A DNA stretch of 64,000 nt from Salinicoccus cyprini (GTDB lineage: Bacteria > Bacillota > Bacilli > Staphylococcales > Salinicoccaceae): positions 310,001-374,000 of the forward strand of contig NZ_VMSJ01000001.1 of the NCBI RefSeq assembly GCF_007713705.1, written 5' to 3'. The translations under genes were made by a program, and so were the position numbers. Below the pieces are notes generated by a model that saw only the letters and a list, made by a program, of their open reading frames with translations, had not been told where the DNA came from and made no database searches. Shown piece by piece: positions 48,690 to 57,232 of the stretch (position 1 is the stretch's first letter; each line of letters starts with the position of its first letter).

Positions 48690-49059
48690 AGCTTCATTCT
48701 AATAATAAATGCTGCGAGATAGATAGATGTGCAGTGTCCCACAGGAAATCTTATGGAAGTTGCGCGACAATACGGTACTCATGATTTTTGATGTATTGGA
48801 AATTGGACACATATGGAGCCAGCTGCACCTTGGTCGGGACCATTTCTGGTTAGGCGGCTGGTTCTTAGCCACTTAAGGGTTTGTTTTTCGTTGAGAAAAA
48901 TAGGTAATTGGAAGATATGAATGAAATATATCAGCGCAGGTATTTAGATTATCTCCGCCCTCATGGTGGAACTGTGGTCTCATCCACACTGCGGTTCCTG
49001 CTGTGAAATAGGAGAAGTGCACCTCGAATGTGAGAGAGATAACATTCGAGGTGTTTTTT
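48690..49059 (+). ncRNA. Candidate structured RNA or 5' leader ending in a strong terminator
   Basis: No protein-coding frame, but several helices: GGTC-GG-GACC near 48833; GGAAC-TGTGG-TCTCAT-CCACA-CTGCG-GTTCC (48968-48999); and a very strong terminator at 49020-49053. The segment GGTGGAACTGTGG recalls the T-box sequence GGTGGNACCGCG, but a stem I with specifier was not found. It lies 118 bp upstream of an M20D amidohydrolase/YfcC transporter operon. It could be an attenuating leader of that operon or an independent small RNA. Confidence 0.35.
49020..49059 (+). terminator. Strong terminator without an upstream gene
   Basis: CACCTCGAATGT-N10-ACATTCGAGGTG followed by TTTTTT. No coding sequence precedes it for 840 bp, so it must serve a non-coding transcript or regulate the downstream operon. 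Confidence 0.85.
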
Positions 49060-49176
49060 CGTGTTTCAATTACGCGGATTTCCACGTATTCAGGGATGGG
49101 AATTAAGATGCGCCCTTTTTATTGATGTATTTTTATATAATAATGTGCATATGATAAAAATTGAAGGATGATGACT

Positions 49177-50373
49177 TTGCAGAAGGTACTATTTGAACAG
49201 CTCGAGAATCTACTGCCCGAAATGATCAAGATGCGCAGGCATCTGCATATGTACCCGGAACTTTCTTTCAAGGAGCAGTTTACACCGGAGTACGTGCGCC
49301 AGCACCTTGAATCTCTCGGAATCGAATACAGGATGAACGTTGGCGGCAATGGTGTCATCGGCACTTTGGAAGGGGGCCGCCCGGGTCCGACGGTGGCACT
49401 GCGTGCAGACTTCGACGCCCTGCCGATACAGGATGAAAAGGACGTCCCCTACAGATCGACCATTGATGGGGTCAGCCATGCATGTGGACATGATATACAT
49501 ACGGCTGCCCTGATGGCAGTGGAAACGGTACTGTCCGGTGTAAAAGAGGAACTGGCAGGAACAGTCGTTTTTATTCATCAGTTTGCTGAGGAACTGCCGC
49601 CGGGTGGGGCGCAGCTGATGATTGCAGATGGTTGTCTTAAAGGAGTGGATCATGTGTATGGCGCCCATGTATGGGCGGATGATGACTATGGCACCATTGG
49701 TTTCAAGACGGGCAGCATGATGGCAGGCGGGGACAACTTTGAAATTACCATACAGGGGAAGGGTGGCCATGGGGCAATGCCGCACACGACGGTGGATCCG
49801 CTTGTGACCATGAGCCAGCTGGTCGTCAATCTGCAGCAGGTTGTCAGCCGCAAGATGGATCCGGATGGAGCGAATGTCCTTACAATCGGCAAGTTCCAAA
49901 GCGGAGAGGCGATGAATGTCATTCCGGATACTGCATCCATTTCCGGCACGACGAGAAGCTTCGAAGTGGACACAAAGAAGGAGATGGAGAGGTGGATCCG
50001 GCAGATCAGCGGAATGACGGCCGCTCAGAACGGAGCGACAGCAGAAATCGAGTTTACATACGGCTGTGACCCGCTGATCAATAGTGAAGCGGAGACGATT
50101 CAGCTGAAATCTCTTGCCGAAGACTATATGCCCGATGTGACTGTCATGGATAAGCAGGCCATGATGACGTCTGAGGACTTTGCATACTATTTGCAGCAAG
50201 TACCGGGGTGCTTTTTCTTCGTCGGCGGGCGCAATCCGGAGATTGATGCCATCTACCCGCACCATCATCCGAAATTCGATGTGGACGAACGTTCGATGGT
50301 CCATATCGGCAAAGTCTTTGTGCTTGCCGTACTGCATCATATGAAATGTCTGGAGGAAGAGAATAATGAATGA
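49177..50373 (+). CDS. M20D-family amidohydrolase (paralogue 2)
   Basis: 398 residues, similar throughout to the enzyme at 39700-40884: RRHLHMYPELSFKE, RADFDALPIQDEKDVPYRST, SHACGHDIHTAALM, HQFAEELPPGGAQLMIADG, GHGAMPH and PHHHPKFDVDE. The start is set at TTG 49177, 9 bp after GAAGG. The paralogue also begins with TTG-CAR-NNN in the same place, and the ATG pair at 49168 is too close to the ribosome binding site. It overlaps the transporter gene by 8 bp. It probably cleaves N-acyl or N-substituted amino acids brought in or exported by that transporter. Confidence 0.9.
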   Translation: MQKVLFEQLENLLPEMIKMRRHLHMYPELSFKEQFTPEYVRQHLESLGIEYRMNVGGNGVIGTLEGGRPGPTVALRADFDALPIQDEKDVPYRSTIDGVSHACGHDIHTAALMAVETVLSGVKEELAGTVVFIHQFAEELPPGGAQLMIADGCLKGVDHVYGAHVWADDDYGTIGFKTGSMMAGGDNFEITIQGKGGHGAMPHTTVDPLVTMSQLVVNLQQVVSRKMDPDGANVLTIGKFQSGEAMNVIPDTASISGTTRSFEVDTKKEMERWIRQISGMTAAQNGATAEIEFTYGCDPLINSEAETIQLKSLAEDYMPDVTVMDKQAMMTSEDFAYYLQQVPGCFFFVGGRNPEIDAIYPHHHPKFDVDERSMVHIGKVFVLAVLHHMKCLEEENNE

Positions 50374-51763
50374 TGATCATACACGTAAAAAGCGTTTTGA
50401 AATGCCGGATACATATGTCATATTGTTCCTCGTACTGGTCGCGACGGCAATTGCGACATATTTCGTGCCGGCGGGAGCCTATGAAAGGGAGACGGTGGAC
50501 GGTGTAGAGCGCGTCGTCTCCGGTACATTCGCAAGTGCACCACAGAACCCGGTCGGCTTCATGGATGTATTCCTTGCGCTGCAGACCGGCATGATCGATT
50601 CAGCCGGACTTATTTTCCTTGTACTTTTCGCCGGCGGCATGTTTGAAGTCGTCGAACGATCCGGTGCCATCACGGGTGGCATCATGAGCGCAGTGGACAG
50701 AATGCGTGGCCGGGAATTCATGCTGATCGCCGTCATTTCCGTGCTGTTTGCACTTGGTGGTGCCACAGGTGCCGTTGCCAACTCTGTCATTCCGTTTGTC
50801 GCCATCGGTGTCATGCTGGCCCGGGCGTTGAAACTGGATGCCATTGTTGCTGTGGCCATTACATTCGGGGCAACGTTCATCGGCTTTGGGGCAGGCTTCC
50901 TGAATCCTTATACGGTGGGCATCGCCCATGCGATTGCCGAACTGCCGCTGTTCTCGGGCATGCTGTTCCGCATCATCACATTCATTGTGCTGGTCGGTGT
51001 GACAATCTGGTATACATGGATGTACGCCAGACGCATCATGAAGGATCCTTCCCGCAGCCTGATGGGCATCCTCCAGGATGAAGCGGATGGCACTGAAATC
51101 GAGAAAGCACCGTTCACCTTGAGGCACAAGCTCATCCTGGGCTGGGTGGCGCTGGCACTTGCATTCTTCGTCTTTGCGGTCATCCGATTCCAATGGACGA
51201 CCAATCACATGGCTGCCTTCTTCATCATCATCGGCATCGTTTCAGGCATCATTGCCGGAATGAACTACAATACACTGACACTTACATTTCTTGAAGGGTG
51301 CAAGAACCTGGTCTATGGTGCACTGATCATCGGAGTCGCCCGTGCGGTACTTGTCGTCATGGAGCAGGCGAGCATACTCGATACCATCGTCCAGGCGCTG
51401 TCCGTACCGTTAAGCACCTTGTCACCTGTGCTTGCAGCCATCGGCATGTTCATTGCGAACACCATCTTCAACTTCTTTGTCCCGTCAGGCAGTGGCCAGG
51501 CGGCGATCATCATGCCGATCCAGACACCGCTTGCCGACATGGTTGGTGTGACGCGGCAGGTCGCAGTACAGGCATACCAGTTCGGGGATGGCTTCTCCAA
51601 CAGCATCTTCCCGACGTCCGGACCTCTGATGGCAAGCCTTGCAGTTGCTGGTGTGCCATGGATCAAATGGGCGAAATGGCTGCTCCCGCTGTTCCTCATC
51701 TGGTCGGTCATTGCCATGATCATCCTCGGAATCGGTGTCATGATCAATTGGGGACCTTTATAG
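50366..51763 (+). CDS. YfcC-family permease (C4-dicarboxylate/amino-acid type)
   Basis: 465 residues, about eleven membrane spans. Typical stretches are ATYFVPAGAYERETVDGVER, GAVANSVIPFVAIGVMLARA, GAGFLNPYTVGIAHAIAELP, and near the C-terminus FNFFVPSGSGQAAIIMPIQT with FGDGFSNSIFPTSGPLMASL. YfcC/ArcD-like proteins carry basic amino acids or dicarboxylates. GGAGG is inside the end of the M20D gene. The pairing implies uptake of an acyl-amino acid or exchange of its product. Confidence 0.9.
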   Translation: MNDDHTRKKRFEMPDTYVILFLVLVATAIATYFVPAGAYERETVDGVERVVSGTFASAPQNPVGFMDVFLALQTGMIDSAGLIFLVLFAGGMFEVVERSGAITGGIMSAVDRMRGREFMLIAVISVLFALGGATGAVANSVIPFVAIGVMLARALKLDAIVAVAITFGATFIGFGAGFLNPYTVGIAHAIAELPLFSGMLFRIITFIVLVGVTIWYTWMYARRIMKDPSRSLMGILQDEADGTEIEKAPFTLRHKLILGWVALALAFFVFAVIRFQWTTNHMAAFFIIIGIVSGIIAGMNYNTLTLTFLEGCKNLVYGALIIGVARAVLVVMEQASILDTIVQALSVPLSTLSPVLAAIGMFIANTIFNFFVPSGSGQAAIIMPIQTPLADMVGVTRQVAVQAYQFGDGFSNSIFPTSGPLMASLAVAGVPWIKWAKWLLPLFLIWSVIAMIILGIGVMINWGPL

Positions 51764-51770
51764 CATATCG

Positions 51771-51800
51771 AACGGCGTCTGAATGACGTCGTTTTTATTT
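51771..51800 (+). terminator. Terminator of the M20D-YfcC operon
   Basis: AACGGCGTC-TGAAT-GACGTCGTT followed by TTTATTTTTT. Confidence 0.88.
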
Positions 51801-51865
51801 TTTCTAAAAATACAGAAAGATATGGCACACTTGCCATAAATATGGTATCTTCTAATCTAGTAAAC

Positions 51866-51879
51866 AGAAAGCGTTTTCC
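51866..51879 (+). promoter_or_regulatory. cre site (CcpA) in the sdcS leader
   Basis: AGAAAGCGTTTTCC fits the consensus TGWAARCGYTWWCW at most positions. It sits just before the ribosome binding site, where a bound CcpA would block elongation. Carbon catabolite control of dicarboxylate uptake is biologically sensible. Confidence 0.65.
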
Positions 51880-51892
51880 AGGAGGGGAAGTC

Positions 51893-53503
51893 ATGAGTGG
51901 TTCAAAATTAAAACAGTCTTACAGGAATTTATGGCGTGAGTCCAGACGGACGAAGTCGATGCTGAAATTTTTCAGCGCAGAAGCGGCAAAAGAGCAGGCC
52001 ATGAAAGGGAAGGACGATGAACCACCGGCAACACCATACAACCGTAGACAATTCATCGGACTGATTCTCGGTCCATTGCTGTTTGTTCTGACATTGCTGT
52101 TTTTGAATGCGGATGGTCTGGATCAGGCGGGCGTATTTGTTGTTGCTTCGACATTATGGATTGCAACGTGGTGGATTACGGAAGCCATTCCGATTCCTGC
52201 CACATCTCTGCTGCCATTGTTCCTCTTTCCGCTCGGTGGTGTCATGGACAGTGATACGACAACCAGTGCATACGGGAATGATATCATCTTCCTGTTTCTT
52301 GGCGGATTCCTGATTGCACTGGCGATGGAGAGATGGAACCTGCACACGCGTATTGCGCTGACCATCATCAGTGCCATCGGAACGACAACAGCGACGATTC
52401 TTCTTGGTTTCATGATTGCGACAGGGTTCCTGTCGATGTTCGTCAGCAACACGGCAGCCGTCATGATCATGATACCGATTGGTATGGCGATCATCAACGA
52501 AGCGCATGCCATGACGAAAAATGATCTTGAAAACGACTTGATGAAGTTTGAAAAGTCACTGGTCCTTGGTATCGGCTACGCGGGTACCATCGGTGGTCTC
52601 GGTACACTGATCGGGACGCCGCCTTTGATCATCATGGCAGGCCAGATGCAGGAGCTCTTCAATATCGAGATGAGCTTTGCCCAATGGATGCTGTTCGGTG
52701 TGCCGATTGTCATTCTGTTCCTTGCAATCGCCTGGGCATACATGAACTTCTTCGGTTTCAAGCACGGCATGAAGGAACTGCCGGGTGGCCGCAAGATCAT
52801 CAACAGTGAACTTGAAAAGCTCGGCAGGATTACAAGGGAAGAAATTCTCGTCCTGCTTGTCTTCATATTTGCTGCATTCATGTGGGTGACACGTGGATTC
52901 ATCTGGAGCAACATTGAACTGACAAGCATGCTGACAGATGGCTCGATTGCGATGATCGCTTCAGTGATCCTGTTCCTGCTGCCGACACGGAGAAAACCTG
53001 GGCGCATCCTCGACTGGTCTGTCGCCCGTGATCTTCCGTGGGGTGTCCTGCTCCTGTTCGGAGGCGGTCTTGCACTTGCAGCGGCCATTGTTGAGACGGG
53101 TGTTGACCAGTGGATCGGTGATCTGCTGACGACTGTTGAAGGCATACACATCATCCTCATCATTTCAATCGTCGCACTGGCCATCCTGTTCCTGACAGAA
53201 ATCACTTCCAATACAGCGACAGCAACGATGATCCTGCCAGTACTTGCAGGACTGACGATTGCACTTGAAGTGCATCCGCTGACATTGATGGTGCCGGCTG
53301 CCATGGCTGCCAACTGTGCATTCATGCTGCCTGTAGGTACACCGCCGAACGCAATTGTCTTCGGTACCGGCAAGATCAGCATCCAGGAGATGGCGAAGGC
53401 CGGCTTTGCATTGAATATCATTGCCGTCGTACTGATCGTCTCGTTTGTGTATCTTCTGATGCCGTTCATTTTTGGTATCGAACTGATGAACTTCAGCCAA
53501 TAG
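51893..53503 (+). CDS. sdcS: SdcS-type sodium/dicarboxylate symporter
   Basis: 536 residues, collinear with S. aureus SdcS: LTLLFLNADGLDQ, LWIATWWITEAIPIPATSLL, YGNDIIFLFLGGFLIALAME, FLSMFVSNTAAVMIMIPIGM, GYAGTIGGLGTLIGTPPLII, LPWGVLLLFGGGLALA, TEITSNTATATMILPVLAGL and NCAFMLPVGTPPNAIVFGTG. The two SNT motifs and re-entrant loops bind Na+ and succinate/fumarate/malate. Compared with S. aureus it has a longer basic N-terminus. GGAGGGG precedes ATG 51893. A cre site overlaps the leader. Confidence 0.95.
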   Translation: MSGSKLKQSYRNLWRESRRTKSMLKFFSAEAAKEQAMKGKDDEPPATPYNRRQFIGLILGPLLFVLTLLFLNADGLDQAGVFVVASTLWIATWWITEAIPIPATSLLPLFLFPLGGVMDSDTTTSAYGNDIIFLFLGGFLIALAMERWNLHTRIALTIISAIGTTTATILLGFMIATGFLSMFVSNTAAVMIMIPIGMAIINEAHAMTKNDLENDLMKFEKSLVLGIGYAGTIGGLGTLIGTPPLIIMAGQMQELFNIEMSFAQWMLFGVPIVILFLAIAWAYMNFFGFKHGMKELPGGRKIINSELEKLGRITREEILVLLVFIFAAFMWVTRGFIWSNIELTSMLTDGSIAMIASVILFLLPTRRKPGRILDWSVARDLPWGVLLLFGGGLALAAAIVETGVDQWIGDLLTTVEGIHIILIISIVALAILFLTEITSNTATATMILPVLAGLTIALEVHPLTLMVPAAMAANCAFMLPVGTPPNAIVFGTGKISIQEMAKAGFALNIIAVVLIVSFVYLLMPFIFGIELMNFSQ

Positions 53504-53511
53504 AACGTTAA

Positions 53512-53547
53512 TAATGCCCCCGCCTAATTGAAGACGGGGGCATTATT
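53512..53547 (+). terminator. Terminator of sdcS
   Basis: AATGCCCCCG-N12-CGGGGGCATT followed by ATTCG. Confidence 0.85.
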
Positions 53548-53556
53548 CGTGCTGTG

Positions 53557-53874
53557 TTATTCTGCTGCATCTTCAAAATGGCCAGATGGACGACATGGAC
53601 ATTTGTGTCCTGGGTGCCGATAAACACTTTGCCATCCGCAACTACAGGGTCGCACACACTTCATTTCCGGTTTCAAATGCTGTATATCCGAGTGGCTCAT
53701 GGTCGGAATCGGTGACTGCATTCTTATTCGGGCCGTGGCTTTACTGCGTCCATTATTTTGCACCGAACGCTTCTGCTCGAATTTTTCAGCCGCAGCATCC
53801 TGTGCGTCCGGTCAGGCGCCGAGGAAGATGATGCCGGTCAATACGCAAGTTTTCATCATTTCTGGAAATCCCAT
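53557..53874 (-). pseudogene. Decayed PQQ-like beta-propeller lipoprotein
   Basis: On the minus strand GCAGGAGG is followed by ATG 53874 and a signal peptide, MMKTCVLTGIIFLGA, whose next codon, the expected lipobox cysteine, is TGA. The frame continues as a hydrophilic linker. It later shows fragments of a PQQ-type propeller blade split by a frameshift: GYTAFETGNEV in one frame and PVVADGKVFIGTQD in another. The normal gene would be over 1 kb; only the ends remain. 53875-53979 is the promoter region of the next gene. Confidence 0.7.
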
Positions 53875-53979
53875 GATATCCTCCTGCAGTATTATGGATT
53901 AAAAACTGTATTTTACGTTTGAAGCCTGGTCTGTTAGGCTAATATTCTATAAAAGAAAAAAGAGGAGCGTCAATTCTCA

Positions 53980-55404
53980 ATGGAAAACCAAATATCTAAC
54001 GTAGAACGTACGGAGCTTGACAATACCATGTCCAAGCGGTTCATCTGGGCCATCGCATACGGCTCGAGCATCGGTTGGGGGGCTTTTATTCTTCCTGGTG
54101 ACTGGCTGCTTTCTTCCGGCACGCTTGGATCGACACTTGGTATTACGATCGGTGGTATTCTGATGCTGATCATCGCAGTTGCCTACGGGGGACTGACAAC
54201 AGAGTTTCCTGTATCAGGTGGGGAATTTGCATTCAGTTACGTCGGTTTTGGAAAATATGTCAGCTTCATCGCTTCGTGGTTCCTTGCGCTGGGTTACATA
54301 TGCGTCGTCGCCCTGAATGCGAGTGCATTCAGTCTGCTTTTTAAATTTGTCCTGCCTGATTTTCTTGAAGTCGGTTATCTCTATACCATCGCAGGCTGGG
54401 ATGTCTACATTATGGAAGTGGTCCTATCCTCACTCATCCTGATCATCTTCGCTTTCATATCAATACGTGGCAGCGGGCTGTCTGGCAATCTGCAGTTCCT
54501 GTTCTGCCTGTTCATGGCCATTGTAGTAACCATCCTGTTCGTATGGTCATTCTTCACAGGAGAATTCACACTATCGAATGCCGAACCACTGTTCAACAGT
54601 GAAAATGGCATCTGGACATCCATCATTCTGATTGTTGCAGTTGCTCCATGGATGTATGTCGGTTTCGACAATATTCCACAGGCCGCAGAAGAATTCAATT
54701 TCAGCCCGGATAAGACATTCAAATTGATTGTATTCGGCATCATCGCTTCCATCATCACCTATGTTCTGATGATTCTTGTCACTTCATGGGTTTACCCGGA
54801 TGAGCAGTCGATAGATGGTGCATTATGGGTAACGGGTTCCGTCGTACAATCGTCAATGGGGGCACTTGGCATGACCATTCTTGCAATGGCAATCTCATTC
54901 GGTGTATTTACAGGGCTGAACGGATTCTATATGTCATCCTCAAGACTGCTGTTCGCATTGGGACGTGCCCGCTTCATTCCTTCCGTATTCATGAAGCTCG
55001 GCAAGAATAAAACACCTTATGTATCAGTACTCTTCATCATGGCAGTCTGCCTTGTCGCACCGTGGCTCGGCCGTACCGCACTCAGCTGGATTGTCGACAT
55101 GTCATCAACTGGCGTATCCGTTGCATTCCTGATCACCAGCCTGGTCGCTGTGAAGTTCTTCAGGCAGAAAGCGCACTACAACATGGTCTATGTCGTGTTC
55201 GGTGTCATGGGCGCGCTGATCTCGGTTGTATTCCTGGTACTGCTTCTATACCCAGGATCGCCAGCATCCCTCAGTGCGCCATCATACATTGCGCTTGGTG
55301 CATGGATTGTACTCGGGGCAATCTTCTTCATGACACAGTTCAGGAAAATCAATTCAATGTCAAAAGAAGAGCTGGACTACCTGATTCTCAATAAAGATAA
55401 ATAG
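53980..55404 (+). CDS. APC-superfamily amino acid permease
   Basis: 474 residues with about twelve membrane spans. The first span contains the APC substrate motif AYGSSIGWGAFILPGDWLLS. Others include GGEFAFSYVGFGKYVSFIAS and VGFDNIPQAAEEFNFSPDKT (typical for YcaM/YhdG-like members), and SSRLLFALGRARFIPSVFMK. AGAGGAG precedes ATG 53980 by 12 bp. It is monocistronic and ends at a 13-bp perfect hairpin. The amino acid carried is unknown. Confidence 0.9.
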   Translation: MENQISNVERTELDNTMSKRFIWAIAYGSSIGWGAFILPGDWLLSSGTLGSTLGITIGGILMLIIAVAYGGLTTEFPVSGGEFAFSYVGFGKYVSFIASWFLALGYICVVALNASAFSLLFKFVLPDFLEVGYLYTIAGWDVYIMEVVLSSLILIIFAFISIRGSGLSGNLQFLFCLFMAIVVTILFVWSFFTGEFTLSNAEPLFNSENGIWTSIILIVAVAPWMYVGFDNIPQAAEEFNFSPDKTFKLIVFGIIASIITYVLMILVTSWVYPDEQSIDGALWVTGSVVQSSMGALGMTILAMAISFGVFTGLNGFYMSSSRLLFALGRARFIPSVFMKLGKNKTPYVSVLFIMAVCLVAPWLGRTALSWIVDMSSTGVSVAFLITSLVAVKFFRQKAHYNMVYVVFGVMGALISVVFLVLLLYPGSPASLSAPSYIALGAWIVLGAIFFMTQFRKINSMSKEELDYLILNKDK

Positions 55405-55415
55405 ATGGTGAGGCA

Positions 55416-55450
55416 GAGCTTCCATGCAATATGCATGGAAGCTCTCTTCT
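55416..55450 (+). terminator. Terminator of the APC permease gene
   Basis: GAGCTTCCATGCA-ATA-TGCATGGAAGCTC followed by TCTTCT. Confidence 0.85.
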
Positions 55451-55556
55451 GATCCTCGCATTATAAAACGCTTTCTTCTTTTCTGAATATTACAGTTATG
55501 TTACAATAAGTTCGTTATATTACGAGTGCATAACTTGAGTATAGGGAGACAACAAA

Positions 55557-56276
55557 GTGAAACCGATAATCTTAATATTCGCTGTGGCGCTACTTGCAGC
55601 ATGTGGCACTGAAACAGAACAATATGCCGGTTTTGAGGACCTGACTTCCGAAAGGCCATATATAGACACGATGAAACATCAGAATATACAACTGAGCTCT
55701 GCAATCAATCAGCCGGGGAAAAGAACTTATGCAAATAGCGACAGTGTGGCATCTGCAGTCCCCGATTCCGATATGGACACTGTCAGCATGGATTATACAG
55801 AACAGGAGGCTGTGCAGCTTGAAGATATGACACAGCAGGTGGAACATATCAAACAGGATGTGACAAGCATCTGGAAGAACCAGTTTACACCCATGTATAA
55901 CCAGTTTCTATGGAATGGACTGGAAAAGGAAAAGGCGGCAGAAAACCTTGAGTTGCTGCACGAGTCATACGGCCAGCTCGAGGCGGAGCTGGACAGCTTG
56001 AAGACACCCGATTTCATGGACGAAGAACATGGGAAGGTGCTTGAGCAGCTGAAAGATGATCTTTATCTGGCGATATCAAACCGGACGCTTGCATTGATTG
56101 AATTCAAACTGATGAACGAGGATGAAGAGTATACAATGAACGAAGCAATGCTTGATATCCATCTTCAGAACAGCAGCAAGTATTTGAGCAGTGCAGATGA
56201 GTCACTGGGTAGGCTTGAAGTCATTGAATCCGGAGCGGAAAAGCCGGATGATAAATTTGTAGTCGTCGAGAAATAG
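55557..56276 (+). CDS. Lipoprotein of unknown function
   Basis: 239 residues starting at GTG 55557. The signal peptide MKPIILIFAVALLAAC ends in a lipobox (Cys16). The mature protein has a polar linker to about 75, then a largely helical region (EQEAVQLEDMTQQVEHIKQD, NLELLHESYGQLEAELDSLK) suggestive of a helical bundle, and ends in a Lys/Asp-rich tail. No family recognised. A GGGAG site is 9 bp upstream. The gene is isolated. Confidence 0.75.
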   Translation: MKPIILIFAVALLAACGTETEQYAGFEDLTSERPYIDTMKHQNIQLSSAINQPGKRTYANSDSVASAVPDSDMDTVSMDYTEQEAVQLEDMTQQVEHIKQDVTSIWKNQFTPMYNQFLWNGLEKEKAAENLELLHESYGQLEAELDSLKTPDFMDEEHGKVLEQLKDDLYLAISNRTLALIEFKLMNEDEEYTMNEAMLDIHLQNSSKYLSSADESLGRLEVIESGAEKPDDKFVVVEK

Positions 56277-56278
56277 AA

Positions 56279-56311
56279 AAAAGGTGGATTCATATGAATC
56301 CACCTTTTCTT
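56279..56311. terminator. Bidirectional terminator
   Basis: A perfect palindrome AAAAGGTGGATTCAT-ATGAATCCACCTTTT with T-rich flanks on both strands, between the lipoprotein gene and the convergent small gene. Confidence 0.88.
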
Positions 56312-56580
56312 TATCTATTCGGGTGACTGCCGTCATTACCTTTGTCATTATGGTCGTCACCTGCACGCGTTGTCGTGTCTTCCTGAGTCACTTCACGGTC
56401 CGGCGTGCTTTTTTCAGTGCTATCATCATTATTTCCGAAACGATCGACTACCTGGTCACCTTTTTCCTTGACGCTGTCCCAAGTATCTTTGACGCTTTTA
56501 TTATTGCTGCCGTCACCGCTCTTGAAATTGTTCACTGCATCTTTTGCTTTATCAAATAGTCCTTTATTATTCTCTGCCAT
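56311..56580 (-). CDS. Small hydrophilic stress protein
   Basis: 89 residues, very polar: MAENNKGLFDKAKDAVNNFK, then SVKDTWDSVKEKGDQVVDRF and an acidic tail of Asp/Glu/Thr/His. The first half has CsbD/LEA-like amphipathic helices with Lys/Asp spacing. AAAGGAG is 9 bp upstream of ATG 56580; the ATG at 56589 touches that site. A SigB-type promoter precedes it. It is likely an intrinsically disordered desiccation- or salt-protective protein (inference). Confidence 0.7.
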   Translation of the reverse strand: MAENNKGLFDKAKDAVNNFKSGDGSNNKSVKDTWDSVKEKGDQVVDRFGNNDDSTEKSTPDREVTQEDTTTRAGDDHNDKGNDGSHPNR

Positions 56581-56619
56581 TGTTGACATCTCCTTTCTAA
56601 TGTTGCCTATACCATATGG

Positions 56620-56645
56620 CTACCTTTCGCTTGGAAAGGTTAAAC
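56620..56645 (-). promoter_or_regulatory. SigB-type promoter of 56311-56580
   Basis: Minus strand GTTTAA-N14-AGGTAG, 40 bp upstream of the start codon. Confidence 0.6.
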
Positions 56646-56688
56646 ATGAAATGAGTAGTTCATGCTTGTCACTTTCCAATCAGGTCCA

Positions 56689-56871
56689 CTACTTTCTGTT
56701 GTTGAAAGCATCGTCGGCTTTATTTTTCACATCATTGGCTGCATCTTTGATCTTGCCTTCTGTTTCCTGGCGCTTGCCTTCTTCTTTCGTCTTATCATCA
56801 TTCATCATGTTGCCGGCGGCCTTTTTCGCCTTGCCCATGAACTGATCCTTCTTGCTGGTATCTTTACTCAT
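56689..56871 (-). CDS. CsbD-like general stress protein
   Basis: 60 residues, the usual CsbD length and composition: MGKAKKAAGNMMNDDKTKEE, then GKRQETEGKIKDAANDVKNK. Known from Bacillus and Staphylococcus as a SigB-controlled protein of unknown mechanism. GAGG is 8 bp upstream of ATG 56871; GTG 56880 is inside the ribosome binding site region. Its promoter (56913-56938) has SigB character. Confidence 0.85.
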   Translation of the reverse strand: MSKDTSKKDQFMGKAKKAAGNMMNDDKTKEEGKRQETEGKIKDAANDVKNKADDAFNNRK

Positions 56872-56912
56872 AGTGCTCACCTCATTTAATTTATTTTTCT
56901 CTATAATTGGTT

Positions 56913-56938
56913 TTTCCCGTCCGGCTTCCTGTTTAAAC
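56913..56938 (-). promoter_or_regulatory. SigB-type promoter of the csbD-like gene
   Basis: Minus strand GTTTAA-N14-GGGAAA; it overlaps the space just before the stop of the upstream small gene. Confidence 0.6.
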
Positions 56939-56940
56939 GT

Positions 56941-57135
56941 CTAGCGGTTTCCGCTGTCGTAACGGTTATCGTGGAAGGCACTCTTATCGGTCTCCTCGTC
57001 CGTATAGAAGTCTTTCCGCTTCTTATTGATGTCGGAAAGGACATCTTCCATGGAGTCGTCTTTCGAATCGCGCTGTCCCAGTTTATCTTCGGATGATTCT
57101 TCGAACATTCTATCCGTCTTATCCTTTTTTACCAT
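56941..57135 (-). CDS. Small hydrophilic protein, SigB-type promoter
   Basis: 64 residues, highly charged: MVKKDKTDRMFEESSEDKLG, then DSMEDVLSDINKKRKDFYTD, ending SAFHDNRYDSGNR. No family recognised; comparable short polar proteins are frequent in halotolerant staphylococcal relatives. AAAGGAG is 10 bp before ATG 57135; the upstream frame to 57327 lies in another gene. First of three adjacent minus-strand stress genes, each with its own promoter. Confidence 0.65.
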   Translation of the reverse strand: MVKKDKTDRMFEESSEDKLGQRDSKDDSMEDVLSDINKKRKDFYTDEETDKSAFHDNRYDSGNR

Positions 57136-57165
57136 CAGACAATCGCTCCTTTCCTTTTTAAAACT

Positions 57166-57191
57166 GTACCCGTCGTGAAACAGTGTGAAAC
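57166..57191 (-). promoter_or_regulatory. SigB-type promoter of 56941-57135
   Basis: Minus strand GTTTCA-N14-GGGTAC, 31 bp upstream of the start codon. Confidence 0.7.
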
Positions 57192-57232
57192 ACCGCTGCA
57201 CCGGGTAGAAGCCAGTAAGGAGGCATCGATAT

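Noticed and set aside
48960-49000. A bona fide T-box leader
   Set aside because: The antiterminator-like string is degenerate (ACTGTG for ACCGCG) and no stem I with a specifier codon could be recognised; kept only as a possibility in a finding.
48873-49085. Minus-strand 70-codon open frame over the structured region
   Set aside because: It reads through both hairpins of a likely non-coding RNA, has no ribosome binding site and no recognisable domain.
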